Positions 47,701 through 59,194 of a stretch of DNA of 64,000 nt are shown here, in pieces; position 1 is the first letter of the stretch, and each line of letters starts with the position of its first letter. The stretch is from Mangifera indica. Taxonomy: Eukaryota; Streptophyta; Magnoliopsida; Sapindales; Anacardiaceae. The position numbers and the translations under genes were made by a program. The stretch is from the NCBI RefSeq assembly GCF_011075055.1, contig NC_058155.1:13029067-13093066 (forward strand), read 5' to 3'. The notes under the pieces are model-generated. The model searched no databases, was not told where the DNA came from, and worked only from the letters and a program-made list of their open reading frames with translations.

Positions 47701-48801
47701 CTTCTTCATGCTTATATCTCTTTTCTTCCCATCGTAATTGCTTCACCAATCCTGTGTTGCCACATCATCACTTCTGAGCATTCTTTTGGTTCCCTGCTTC
47801 TGCTGTAATCCTGCTGCTGTTCCTGCAAGTTGATCTGTTGTCCCTTCCAAGTCAACCGTTTCTTGCAGCTTGCCCTCTGTATCCTGTAATTCCCTGCTAA
47901 GTGTCATCCCTCCAGCTCTCTTCTTCCCTTTCTTGTATAAACTTTGGCCCTAACAAAAACCCTGGTAGGGTTGGCTACTTTGAAAAAACTTGGTCCTGCA
48001 GGGCAAGGATTCCTGGAATATTCTGGGGTTGGGTTCATGTTGCGGAATTCATGCCTCTGGAAGGGCCAGAGAACGTGAGAACCTACAAAGATCAGTCTCT
48101 AGCTATCCCTCAGAAAAATGCATATAAATGTATTATGTACTTAATCTTAACTAATCTTGAAGTGCATCAATTCTAAACACTGGTTGCCTCTTACTACATA
48201 TTTTTTACCTCTCATTCTTGCTTACTGATGATTCTCTGAACTATTACTTCTCATACACCTTGACAAGTCCAACTTTTTCTGCTTTTTTGCCTTCAACTAC
48301 GAAAAAGGTTCAAAAAAGTAATTTGATGCAGATTTTCATCCCTTTTGTTCAGGGTTTGTTTTCTTATTTGTTTTCTTTTATCAATATAGAATCGAATCTA
48401 TTATTGGTTTTCTTTCTTCAACTATCTTCTTAACTTAATATTAAATTCAATTATTTTTCTTATAAATTAACGGTTGTTGACTGTGAAATTTTCTTTTTTA
48501 TTCTTGATTCCTTTTAGTTCTATTAGTTCTCACAATTTGATGGATATGAAACTGATGAGTTATGGGGGGAGGGTTGTGTTTACTTCCCTTGCCCCCAGCC
48601 CCACTCCCGGAAATTTGAAGTTGGAGCAGAGATGGTGGAGGTTGTGTTATTTCGAGGCCGGGGTGGAAATGAACGTCCTGGCCCGAGACCCTAAAATGGA
48701 AATTGTATTGAGTTTTATACTGATCATCTTGTTCATTAATATATATATTTTTAATGATGCTAATTTGTTATAATCTTCTTCTGCAGGATGGACAGGAATA
48801 A
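38769..48801 (+). CDS. MIC10: MIC10-like MICOS subunit (3 exons, 98 aa; 9.1-kb intron 2)
   Basis: Exons 38769-38907, 39518-39660 and 48787-48801 join in frame to 98 aa. Family hallmarks: KWDACIDLTVRRFVYSS, a first membrane span (LAGAFTGLLFF, about residues 35-47), RSPLTRWAS, and a second span with the glycine motif GAGVGIG (about residues 59-65) followed by SAYTDCS. MIC10 sits in the mitochondrial inner membrane; its two-span hairpin oligomerises through the glycine motifs and bends the membrane at cristae junctions. The Ser/Lys-rich tail ends with DGQE and a stop encoded by a 15-nt last exon, preceded by a good acceptor (TTCTTCTGCAG). The second intron (39661-48786) carries a Tourist-like MITE, a chromovirus and further insertions. 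If that exon were skipped, the protein would lose only four residues, so the assignment of the last exon rests on the splice site and family resemblance. Confidence 0.92.
39751..40234. mobile_element. Tourist-like MITE, copy 2 (about 484 bp), in MIC10 intron 2
   Basis: Ends CGGGGCCGTTTGATTTTAGG and AAACCAAACGCCCCC are inverted, with TTA/TAT-like flanks. The interior matches copy 1 (ATTACCTTGGTAATTTATC-type start, GGTAATAAAACATTACCCAA-type end) at similar length. Confidence 0.75.
40235..41179. other. Rest of the left part of MIC10 intron 2
   Basis: Intronic, AT-rich, with a short CTCTCTCTCTCACACTCACTC tract at about 40270. No gene or defined element was recognised before the truncated LTR begins near 41180. 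Confidence 0.5.
41180..42005 (-). repeat. Truncated 3' LTR, split by an hAT-like MITE
   Basis: Matches 47650-47955 (TTTTGAATTCTTTTCTGCCTTCCCTCTC and onward) once the 481-bp insert and its duplication are removed. The LTR boundary at 42005 (CCCTAACA, complement TGTTAGGG) equals that of the 5' LTR. The portion corresponding to about 47294-47645 is absent, so the 3' LTR is truncated at about 41180. Confidence 0.8.
41429..41909. mobile_element. hAT-like MITE, GAGCTC-rich family, copy 3 (481 bp), inside the 3' LTR
   Basis: Starts TAGGGCTGAATTGG, ends CATATCTAGCCCTA. It is flanked by CTTGCAAC (41421-41428) and CTTGCAGC (41910-41917). The empty site is preserved in the other LTR, near 47855, as a single CTTGCAGC, which directly proves insertion and the 8-bp duplication. 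Rich in GAGC/GCTC words. Confidence 0.9.
42006..43530 (-). pseudogene. Chromodomain-like tail and integrase of the chromovirus
   Basis: Integrase 43274-42840: the zinc-finger Cys pair (ECDMCQCMKY), then the catalytic core (ERIWEDLLMDFILGLPK, DRVFMSEF). The tail near 42163-41990 carries a chromodomain-like segment ending in KRLFPQLHLGGKVPL. The intervening frames contain stops. Confidence 0.8.
43531..44776 (-). pseudogene. Reverse transcriptase / RNase H of the chromovirus
   Basis: Visible RT blocks: WRFCADYHALNQVT (near 44490), MPFGPSSAFATFQNLMN (44298 on), and the active-site strand reading FFNDIL where FxDD is expected. The codon at 44200-44202 encodes Asn instead of the first catalytic Asp. 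GFLGLTGYYRKFVRGYGK follows. RNase H (43900-43540) is broken. Predicted inactive. Confidence 0.85.
44801..45385 (-). pseudogene. Aspartic protease region of the chromovirus
   Basis: The loop expected to read Asp-Ser-Gly-Ala-Thr reads INNGATHN. The codon at 45200-45202 (and the next) is AAC, so the catalytic Asp is Asn. GVDVILGVHWL follows. Consistent with a dead protease. Confidence 0.75.
45390..47277 (-). pseudogene. gag of the chromovirus, split by an insertion
   Basis: N-terminal coiled coil (MTRMESRVESLEANVLAVRG) at 47277-46990, then a capsid-like core. The core is interrupted at 46846-46271 and resumes with FQVNRLTEQEW and GDALHWLQW (46270-46036), then KEMMECAKQVERKNA (45919 on). Several frame breaks. 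Confidence 0.75.
46271..46846. mobile_element. 576-bp insertion in the chromovirus gag
   Basis: Flanked by ATAG at 46267-46270 and 46847-46850. Removing the insert and one ATAG puts the capsid text on both sides back in one frame, which supports these ends. The insert starts TGTGATAGAACTCC, contains a 67-codon plus-strand open frame (46340-46543) and a purine tract TTGGGTGGGGAAATTGGGGG (46543-46562). It could be a solo LTR or a small retroelement fragment; family unknown. Confidence 0.6.
47278..47289 (-). other. Primer-binding site of the chromovirus
   Basis: TGGTATCAGAGC on the minus strand, a perfect match to the common plant primer-binding site complementary to the initiator methionine tRNA 3' end, four bases inside the 5' LTR end. 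Confidence 0.9.
47294..47955 (-). repeat. 5' LTR of the chromovirus (662 bp)
   Basis: On the minus strand it starts TGTTAGGGCC and ends CGTTCGTATCA, next to the primer-binding site. It lacks the hAT-like insertion seen in the 3' LTR. Confidence 0.85.
47956..48786. other. Right part of MIC10 intron 2
   Basis: Intronic. A GC-richer patch at 48560-48700 (GGGGGGAGGGTTG, CGAGGCCGGGGTGG, CCCGAGACCC) stands out but shows no coding or element signature. Ends in the splice acceptor used for the last MIC10 exon. Confidence 0.5.
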
Positions 48802-51656
48802 ATGATGTTTTGAAGTTGACCTTGTGTTGATTGCTTGTGGGAATCGCAGTTTTTCTTCAGTTGAGAGTGCTGTTGGTTTTTTCCTATTGACAATCGTTGA
48901 ATATGTAGTGCAAGCATTGTTCTTTATAAAACTGGTGAATCTGATGTACTGCCAGACTTCTTTACCAATTTCAAGTTGTAATTTTATTGCTGGAGTAAAA
49001 TTAATACCCTGAGAAAAAAGAGAATGATAACTGCGTTAGGTTCAAGCCTTGAATTTTCAACATTGTACTTTTACATCCCATTTTTGTTTGTTGGATTGAA
49101 AGTCTTAGCATGATCTTTTATAGAGATTTGAAATTTTAATTTCATGTAGTGCGGTGTCAGTTAGAGTTGTCCACGGGTCGGATTGGCCTTATTCGGTGTT
49201 TGTCTATCGGGCTGATGAGTCATGTCGGGTTAAGGCCCATCAAATTGTGAGTTACGTCGGCCTACTGAATTAGCAAGGTTTCAGAGCACAATCTACAACC
49301 ACTTCGGTTGTGTCTTTATGGGTCTTTGTTGCAAGTTAGTTTGTGTACTTTTCAGGTTGGTCAGTCATATTTCATCATTTTTAATTTTTTTTAAAAAAAT
49401 TAAATTACTAATTTTATTATCTTTTTAATGTAAACAAAGGCAGTACCTTTGGAATTTTATTTATCAGCCCCACATTTATGGCAGAAAAAACTAATAGAGA
49501 AATTAAAAAATTCTACATTAAAAGCTCGTATCATACAAATATATATGTCAATCACTATTATACCTTTTTAGTTATTATTCATATTTAAATTTTTGAAATT
49601 TTTAAATCTATTTTTGGCGACTCAATTTTGTAGTTTGGAATATGTTGTTATCCAATCATTCAAGTGCATAATGTTTTCAATCATGTTTAGGTATAAATTT
49701 GATATTCTATCAGACATTTACAAGTTTCTTTCAAGTTGGGTGATTTGCTGCAGATAACCTTTTTCTCCTCACAAGTATGTCGGAAATGCTCTTTTGATGG
49801 TGGGAAAACACAAGTGTGTTAGCTCTCTCTCTAGGGTAAGAATAGGGAAAGGTGGAGATAAGGGTGACTTGAAAATGGGATGAAAATATTCTTGATTTGC
49901 CAATAACAAGTCAGATATAAATTGTATTTCTATAATGGTATGTATAGGTGTGAATGTCTGATATGTATGGTCATACATCATTTTAAAATATTCAACGTGA
50001 CATATTATTCATTTGTTAACGTGGCACATGATATACGTGTGTATATTTTGTATGTATGATTGTACATCATCTTAAAAATTCAATACTTTATTTATTTAAC
50101 TCTAAATTCTAGTTACATTCAAACAATAACAAAAACACATGGCAAAGCACTAAAATATCTTTGAGACATACTTCTGGGTATTACAATATGGGTCTTGTCT
50201 TTTGTTGCAACACCAACCTAACCCAACATTGGTGATCATTTTTACTAATAGTAACTTGTCTTATTTAAAGTCTTAAATTCTTATTTATATGGTGAAGTAG
50301 AGGCTCTTGCCATTTCTAAAACACATATAGGTGAAGTCACAACACAGAACACCGACCAACTTCAACATTTAATACTTGTTTTGCAAGATAGGAAAGCTTA
50401 CGTTGGTATCTATTAGTCGAATTTAGAGATTCTACCTTCTCTTTCAACTCACACAAATACAATTATAGACATTTTGACTCTTTAAAAAGAAAAAAAAAAG
50501 CCTACAAGCTTATATAATATGATACAATACAAATTCGAATTTTTTAACATTACTAGGTATAGGATTATACTGCTTCAACTATTAATGAACAACATTTTAT
50601 CACTTTCTTTTTTCCAATCAAAGAAATCAAATTTGTTTTTTTTATATTGAAAGGATTGAATTTTTTGTTTTTTTATCAAAATGATCAAATTTGTATTCTT
50701 GATGAAAATTATTGTAATAGTGACGATGAGGATAGGAGTTTGTAAGTTAGATTTGTTAAGAACATATTGAAGAAAGCTTCTAGAAGAGCTAGAAAGGTTG
50801 TACGCTTTTGCTCTTTCAATCTCAACCAAGTTGGTGAGAAACATTCATTTGAATAATTGTTTGATTGTTTGATTCGGTTGTGGCTTTGTTTTATTGTAAT
50901 GAATTATGATTGTTGAAATTTAGGTGGGTTTTGTGGTTTTTGTTTTTTTGGGTATGTTTTATAGTTTTTCGGAAATAAATTTTGGAGAAGAGTATAATTT
51001 TAAAGTTTTTGTGAGTTATATATATTTATGTTAACACACAAATTGTTCGTATCAATATATAAAATGTTTTTGTTAGCATTATTGACAAAAAAAAGTCTCA
51101 CATCAATTCTATTTAATACTGTTAAAATCAAGTTAATAATATAATATTTTTAATAAGAAATAATAAAAGTTTGACTAATTAAATAGCAGAATTTAAAAAG
51201 TTCAATACTTTAAATAAAAAAAATAAAAAAGTTTAGCCTTTCAAAGAGTAAAGACGTGGATAATTCAGTACCCCCACCTGTTTTTATCTTATTAGGAAAT
51301 GCATCTTATAATCAATCTCTTGAAGCTTCAACACTTACCATATTAAAACTAGAATAGTTTAACAGCATAGAGTACTGCAATTCATTGGAGTCCGGATTTC
51401 ACCCTGCTCCCAAGTTGCGATAAGAAATTCACAGACTCAAATACCCATTTCACGCATTGGAGTTATTTTGGTCCTATCTAGACTAATCTTAAACAATACT
51501 AATAATTCTTTCCCTAAACAGATGCTGTAAATAGTATAATCATAAGATTAATAATATACTTAATAATGGTAATGATAAACTACACGTACCAATATCTTCT
51601 TTAGCTTTACCAGTAAAACGAATATACATGAAGATTGTACTAAATATAGAAAGCAT
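48802..51656. other. Intergenic region
   Basis: The first 220 bp are probably the MIC10 3' UTR. A degenerate repeat-like patch (GGGTCGGATTGGCC and CATGTCGGGTTAAGGCCC) lies at 49160-49290. The rest is AT-rich. No gene recognised. Confidence 0.5.
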
Positions 51657-54362
51657 TCACTTGTCTACAACCAGACCATCATGCAGCCAATTTCTCATCA
51701 TTGTAAAAGCCTGTTCTGCATCTGCATCTTCTTCCGGGGAAAGAGGACGATGAGCAAACCCATGGCCTCTTCCCTTAAAAATCACCACCCTGGACCCCCT
51801 GCCAATGCTCTTCTCAATATCCTTCAAAATATTAACTGGACAAAGAGGATCATTATCCCCTGAGATGAGCAAGACAGGTACATTGACATTAGATGCCAGA
51901 GATTGATCCATCCTTGTACCATAAAAGGAGATCCCAGTGCCAAAATAAGAACCCTGATCCCGCGATAGAAACTCTATGAGTCGGCCACCTCCAAAACAAA
52001 ACCCAATTATACCAAGCTTCTTTGAAATTCCAGCCGCCATAAACTCATCAACCAACCATTTCGTTGAGGTGGCAATGTCTTTTGCAATCCTCTGGGCATC
52101 TTGTCTTGCTATCCACTGTTCAAGCATGGCCTTAGGCCGGTCCTTTGACCATGGATCCCCACGAAATAAGTCTGGAACAAGAATACTGCATAATTGTTCA
52201 ACAAACAGATGGTAAGCATAGACTAAGAAATTTTTGAGAAGGGAGAATAATAATGAGTGGAATATAAATTGACACTAATATAAACAAACTGATGTTAATG
52301 AAAAGGGAGAACTCAAAACATGTATGCATGTTGATCAACAACAAATAGAGCTTTCAACATAGGCTTATTGTTGTTACATGGCTGAAAGATGTGAAAGTGG
52401 ATATACATAAAATATTTCAAGGTTAAGCACCATACTTGTATCCATTGCAAGCAACACGATATGCAAAGTCTCTGGTGGAAGAATCCTCAAAACCAAAAAT
52501 ATCAGAAAGCAAAAGGACACCAGTTCCATTGTTATTTTTCACTGCCTTGAAGAGATAAGCTTGAATGCAGTCATGACCTTCCCCAATGGACAGCTCCACT
52601 CCACTAACTAACTCACATGCTTCGTCATTTCTGTCATCTTCCACTTCCACTGCACTACAAGATACTTTGGCCATTGTAGTTCTTGTATGCCATCTTGAAA
52701 AATTTATATTGCATTGCCTCTGAAAAAAAACTGAAGCTTCACAATCAGCAGCTATATGTTATTCAAATAACAAATTAAGAAATAACCCCACCATCAATAA
52801 CTTGTCATATAAAGTTCACTGTGATGAAAGATGATTGCTTTATATATGTATAACTTGTTTCAACCATCAATCTAAGAAAGTATTATACAAGTGATCAGAG
52901 TAAACGAGTCAAACTAACCAACACTGTTTATACATGAGGGAACCTAGCAATAATATAAGGGTCTATATCCTGGTCTTTATCATTTATTTACAGAAAATTA
53001 TATTGAATAAGAAAATTTCCTTTATATTCTTTTTGAAGAATATTGTTTTCAATAATAGACATTTAAAAATAATTTAAAGCACGATGTGGTAATGCTCTCA
53101 TATTTGCATGCATTTGCACTGCAATGACGTAAACAACAGGGAAACAATTGATGTTACAGGTCAAATTGCATTGATTTTATGTGTAAAATGTGGTTGTGAT
53201 AATTGAGTGATAGAGGATTCTCATTTAGACCATAATTTCCTTCACTCATATAAACTGCAGGACATTCAAATTCATTTCTTTCACTACAATTTGGGAAAAA
53301 AAATTTCCCTCATCCCTCCCAGCATAATCGTGACAGAAAGCAAAAACTAAAACAGCATTGCAACATTCTGGCCACAGTCAAGATACTTTATTATATGTGC
53401 ATCCCAATTGATTTGAATACTCAAGTTTTATTTCCAAGGTTAAAGTCACAGGTTCGAATGAAAAGGGACATGCATAAATTTACAACATCTTGGTAGTGAG
53501 CAGAGCTGTTATATCACCAGCATTATCACAAAGGTCAACAACATCAACTAAAAATATATCAGAGCTAGTTAAAATACCATCTTCACTAGTAGTGACCAAG
53601 ATAAACTGTACTTGAATTTCAACCATAGAGCACACACAAATAAAAACTTTCTCTAAGCAAATACAAAAATATGCCTCTAATTTTAGATCACCATTTCTTT
53701 TATTGAAAGTTTCAATGCTAAAGCTAAGCATCTACAAAATATACACATCTTATGCATAGAGAAAAGGTGCATATTAAAAAAAACCACATACTTGCTATGA
53801 TTATTCAAATAAAAGCCATGTTTTCTATAAACATCATCAGCTGCACATACGGATATTTCCTTTCTCTTTTATGTTTAGAATTAGAATAAATACATTGATG
53901 GTTTTAAATCTGTAAATCTATTTGCATTAACTTACTGTTACCATAGATTCCATGATCTAAATAACAATTCACAAGGTAGCCATCTGTGATAATGTGAATA
54001 AAAGGATGAGAATTATCCTGAGTCTTCCAGATTTTCCAGTTATTAGGAATTCATTAGAAGTAAATTAGTCTTCAGTTTTCCCAATATGCAAAAAGACTTA
54101 ACCACAAAGAGCAACTAGCACATAGAACATATATAATCGAAAGAGTAACTAAATAATAATTGAAATCCCATTTTGAGAGCCAAAGCAGAAAAAAGCTCAA
54201 AACTTGTAAAGTAAAAACATCAAGGACAATTAATATAAAAAGAAAGAAACATACAATTTGAGGAGGCGTGGAAATGGAAGTAGAGAAGTGAAGGCGGCGG
54301 TGAAATGGAGCTGTGACAAATGATGGTGATACCGGAAACAAGGGGGTTGAGGCCAGTCCCAT
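51657..54362 (-). CDS. Dienelactone hydrolase family protein (carboxymethylenebutenolidase-like), plastid-targeted (3 exons, 306 aa)
   Basis: Exons 54362-54255, 52719-52436 and 52185-51657 join in one frame of 306 aa. The first exon is Ser/Thr/Phe-rich with no acidic residue (MGLASTPLFPVSPSF, then HRRLHFSTS), a good chloroplast transit peptide. The body is an alpha/beta-hydrolase of the dienelactone hydrolase type. The nucleophile elbow is GFCFGGG with Cys194 as nucleophile; the acid is in SGDNDPLCP (Asp241 or 243) and the His is His272 in GRGHGFAHRP, giving the family's Cys-Asp-His triad. LLLSDIFGF and NILVPDLFRG are typical earlier strands. Bacterial relatives open cyclic dienelactones; the plant substrate is not established as far as I know. 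The Met inside exon 2 (MAKVSC, about residue 52) could start a shorter, non-plastid form. Confidence 0.93.
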
Positions 54363-54829
54363 AACTCTGTGTGTCTATGTGGCTTGCAGATTCACACCAG
54401 ATATTTCTGTGATATACTACAGTTGTTTATTAGCAACCTTTAGATTGGAATTTTTTCAAGACAAGCCAACGGTCATCAAATAATTTCTAGGAGAGATATT
54501 TTTTTGGGAAATTAGACTAAATACCCATTTTACCCTCAGTTAAGCAAAAATTCATATTTTTCATTTCCTAAGTAAAAATATCTTTTTTTTTTTTTTTTTA
54601 GTTTTAAGCAAAAATATCCAAAATTTTTTATAAAATATTAAAACCACCCTTCACCACTTCAATATAAACCTTTACTTTCACTTTCATTTTTATTTAATAT
54701 TTAATATTACGGATTCGTTCAAAAGAAAAAATTATTATTTTTTAATTCAAATCGAAACAAATCAATTCGTGAGAAAAAAATATTTTTACGAATTTTAACT
54801 CAAAACTTAATTTTATTTGTTAAATCAAG
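54363..54829. other. Upstream region of the hydrolase gene
   Basis: Presumed promoter and leader on the minus strand. It includes a 17-bp T run near 54583-54599. No clear TATA box. Confidence 0.4.
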
Positions 54830-55890
54830 TTTGTATGTTATATAAAATGGGTATTTAAATATTTGATAATATATTACGAGGTTAAATTAAATGTTAAAAA
54901 AATATGAAAGTTATTTTAATATTAAACAATATATAAAGGTTTTAAATAAAATGTTAGAAAAATATAGAGACATTTCGATATAAGACAATATATGAGGGTG
55001 TTAAATGAAATATTAGATAAATATAGGGGTTAAATGAAATGTTAAAAAAATATGAAGGTATTTTGATATTAAACAATGTATAAAGGTTTTAAATGAAATG
55101 TTAAAAAAATATAAGAATATTTTGATACAAGACAATATATGATAGTGTAAAATGAAATGTTATATAAATATAGGGTGTTAAAAAAATATTAAAAAAATAT
55201 GGGGGTATTTTGATGTTAAACAATGTATGAAGGTTTTAAATGAAATATTAGAAAAATATAAGGGTATTTTTACACAAGACAACATATAAGGGTGTTAAAT
55301 GAAATGTTACATAAATATAGAGGTTAAATAAAATATTAGAGAAATATTGGGGTATTTTGATATTAAATAATGTATGAAGGTTTTAAATGAAATTTTAAAA
55401 AAATATAGGGGTATTTTGATACAAGACAATATATGAGAGTGTTAAATGAAATGTTAGATAAATATAGGGACTAAAAAAATTAGAAAAATATATAAGATAT
55501 TTTGATATTTAACATTGTATGAAGGTTTTAAATGAAATGCTAGAAAAATATTGAGATAGTCTAATATAAGATAACATATGAGAGTATTAAATGAAATATT
55601 AAAAATATTAGGGTATTTTGATAATATACCATATATGAAGGTTGTAAATGAAATGGTAAGAAAATATAGGGGCATTTCGATACCAAACAATATATAAAGG
55701 TGTTAAATGAAATTTTAGATAAATATCGAGGGTTATATGAAATGTTAAAAAAATATGGGGGGCTTTTAATATTAAACAATGCAAGAGAAGTTTTAATTGA
55801 AAGGGTAAGAATATATAGAAACATTCTGATAAACTATAGGGGCATTTTGATAAAATACAATATTTGAGGATATTAAATGAAATGTTAGAT
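54830..55890. repeat. AT-rich minisatellite with about 147-bp higher-order unit
   Basis: Subunits built on TTAAATGAAATGTTA and AAATATAGGGGTATTTTGATA recur throughout. AATGTATGAAGGTTTTAAATG-like landmarks appear near 55073, 55223, 55369 and 55514, about 145-150 bp apart. Units diverge, so the array is old. Open frames here are repeat by-products. Confidence 0.8.
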
Positions 55891-56894
55891 AAATAAGATG
55901 GTAGAATCGGTATGGTTTCATGTTATTTAATGTGTCATCATAATTAGAGTAACCATAAAGATAGTGATTGGTCATGTCATAAGATAAATGAAAGCTATAA
56001 TTGATTAATAAAAGATTCATCACTTTTGAGTATAAAAAAATATATCTCATATGAGAATAATGAAGACATATATGCCCGCATGATTATGTGGCCACAATGA
56101 GATTAGGTCGTACTTCGATCCATGTTGGTCAGTGATATATATCAATTCATAACGAGAAACCTTTAAGATAAACACTTTTTTATGTTACAACTTCGAGAGA
56201 TATTAGTTGATAAAATGATCGAATTGCACGTAACTATGATGTTATAAAAGCTTAAAGATGTCTGTTAACACTCTATCGTCTGAATAGCCATAACACCTTT
56301 CTAGAGTTTAATCTTGGTTTGTGTTTAGATTCAACTTAAATCTAGACATTACTGACTTAATAGAGCGCTTATGGGTCATATGCATAAAGAAGTTGAATCA
56401 AACTCAAAGACGAGGATTGTTTGTTGATAATCTTGGTGTTTAGGGACGAGAGAGATTGCAAATGGATTGGGCTTATCTAATTGGGTTGGAAGTCTAGTTT
56501 GACCATAAATTGACCAAGTGCATGGCCATGCATGATGTTGGCCTACCGTGCACTCGATGGGATAAGGTGTTGATCGACACCATGCAAAAAAAATGATCTA
56601 TCGGCCATGCAAGCCTGTTGAGTTGATCAACATATGGTGTTTTGAAGAGTCGTGCGCATGTGGTATTCCAGTCATGCATACACTCTTAAACATATAAATA
56701 AAGGCATGCTACATGGAAAAATATAACATAGAGTTTATTTTATAAACCTTGGCCATTACAGTTATCTCTCTCCCTCTCTTGAGAACATAACTGTCCAATC
56801 CAAAAGCCTTAGTAGCCTTTTGATTAGATTAATCTATTCCTTTGTTCGTGCTCTACATGGTTACCAAGACGTCACCTCCCAAAGGCTAGATATT
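55891..56894. other. Intergenic region
   Basis: No gene recognised. The 56480-56700 part has CATGCATGATG-type words and a CTCTCTCCCTCTCTTG tract near 56765, without defined ends. Confidence 0.45.
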
Positions 56895-57830
56895 TGTAAC
56901 ACCCACAGGTAACCTTAAGAGTATTTTAATCTTTTCTCTTATTTTTAAATTAAGTTATTAATGTTTTTTAAAAAGATACATGCCCATGTGTATGGTATAC
57001 GGATCATGCATTTTCAGCAAAGTTTGAATTTAAGGATAAGATAAGAATTGTGACAAAATTGATCATTTCCATAGTTGGGCGACACAACACATGTCCATGC
57101 ACTATTAATACGCACTCATATGTCGTAGCCATCAGGTGAAATAAAAAAAGGCATTTAACATAATTTTTTATTTTTTTCACCCCTAATTGTACCCCAAAAG
57201 AGGGAATAACGAGTGACTAGATTTTTGGTCTCAGAAGATGAGCTTGGATTACTGGAAAAACACTAACCACATTAAGAGTTTGTTTAATCGCCAAAAGACA
57301 AGTAAGAATGATGACTTTTTGGTTGATTATTATATGAAACCATGTTATCTGGTGATTGGTTGAGATGTTGAATCAGTTTTTGATGCCTATAAATAGAAAA
57401 TATCTATTAGTTATAAGAATATTTAATTACATATTTATGAACATAGAGATTGGATAAAAGGTATTAAGGAATTGATATTAAATGAGATGGCCTATTAATA
57501 TGAATAAATTCATGTTTTCGATTGTTTTGTTGTTTTTGTGTGTGTAAATATGTGTGTGTGTATGGAAAATTTTGAGTGAGGTTTTGAAAAATATGAAACT
57601 AAAATGAATACGATAGGTTAATAATAATGATGTGTAAGATGGTTTGTGTTGAGTATCTTAATATGATTATGAATAGTATTAGATGAGTTAGGAAGATTAG
57701 AAATATGCTCAGAGACTTGTTTATGCGTATGATAACAAAAAATTAGTTAGAAAAGCCTAGAACTCGTAAGCTTTGCAATCTATAAATCCCAACACATGCT
57801 TGTGTATGACATCATACTGTAAGGTTTTCA
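56895..57830 (+). repeat. LTR fragment related to the 35462-37575 LTR
   Basis: Starts TGTAACACCCACAGGTAAC, matching the 3' LTR start at 35462. Homology continues through TTTCCATAGTTG, CACTCATATGTCG and related blocks. It fades before about 57830 without reaching a TGTTACA end, so it is a truncated copy. Confidence 0.7.
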
Positions 57831-58335
57831 GGGCATTGATAATTGATAACACAGCGAAATTTAAAAATTTTTTAAAATCAAACAATTATAAAATTCTAAC
57901 CAGGATACCCGTTTTAAACTTATGTTCATGAATATACAAAATACTCATAAAGTGTTTTAGGATTTACACATGCATTGATGGCTCATTCAAATCTTGAGGT
58001 GGCTTGATATTGAACGTTATCCAATCCTTAAGAGGCAGTGTCTTGATATCTGTACGGAGCATAAACACAGAAGGCAATCTATGCTACTACAACTCTTCAA
58101 CTGGAATTGTGTGTTCATGAGATAAGGAGAGAAAAACAGAAAACTTGTTGCTAGGGTTTTTTGCCTTTTTTTCTATGTTTTTTTTTTGTTTATTTTAACA
58201 CATGCTTTATATATGTACAAGAGTCCGAGTATGGCAAGAGCTTAAACCAAGCCTAACACTTTTAACACACATATGCATGGGTGGCATCACAAATTTACGT
58301 TCTAACATGTTTTTAAGTCTTGCACGGCTGGACAA
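57831..58335. other. Spacer between two LTRs
   Basis: AT-rich, no gene recognised. The LTR of the next element starts at 58336. Confidence 0.4.
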
Positions 58336-58409
58336 TGTAATACCCTCAGGTATTTTTCAGGGGCATTTATGTCTTTTAACCCTATTTTGAGATATTTCTA
58401 GTTTTAAAT

Positions 58410-58672
<263 letters not shown>

Positions 58673-59194
58673 GGACAAAAAGATAAAATTGTATATACAT
58701 AAATATGGATATATATAAAGAGAAAAAAGACAAAACAAAGAAACTTCAAGGCTTTTCCATCATCTTCCCATCCATTTTAGTAGCCAACATTTTTCATGCT
58801 ATTTTCTTTTGTTTTGTGAAGATAAAGGAAAGATTTGAAAGGGTTTTGGAAGACAAAATAAGAAAAAGAAACAAAGAAGCACTTTGGAAGCCTTGGTAAC
58901 TAAAAGATCTCCTTCCTTTCCCTTTTCCTGTGTTTATATGCATGTTATGTGAGTATGTTAATGTGTTTCGGTGTTGATTTAAAATAGTTTTGGTAATAAA
59001 GGAAGCAAAACAAAGATGAGGGAGCTAACTTGTAAAAATTTGGCTTCAAATAAGGTAAGGGGTATTATCCTTAATATGTTTTATGTTTTATACTTTTGGT
59101 TTATTGGATCTATATTATAAATGATGATTTTGAAGTTGAGAAATGTTGTTTTGCCATTTGGGGTATCTATGTGTGTGATTTTGTTCATGATAGA

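Larger units (their letters stand above)
41180..47955 (-). mobile_element. Decayed Ty3/gypsy chromovirus in MIC10 intron 2
   Basis: In minus-strand order: 5' LTR (47955-47294), primer-binding site (47289-47278), gag, protease, RT, RNase H, integrase, chromodomain-like tail (LIQWQQLLDFECSWEL, near 42100), and a truncated 3' LTR (42005-41180) carrying an hAT-like MITE. The element is opposite in sense to MIC10. Frames are broken repeatedly, and both protease and RT have lost catalytic aspartates. A 576-bp insertion splits gag. Confidence 0.88.

Noticed and set aside
54830..55890. CRISPR-like direct repeats
   Set aside because: Units are contiguous, diverged and AT-rich without unique spacers, and the genome is a plant nuclear one.
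54830..56050. Minus-strand open frames rich in Ile/Phe/Tyr
   Set aside because: They follow the minisatellite period and show no domain.
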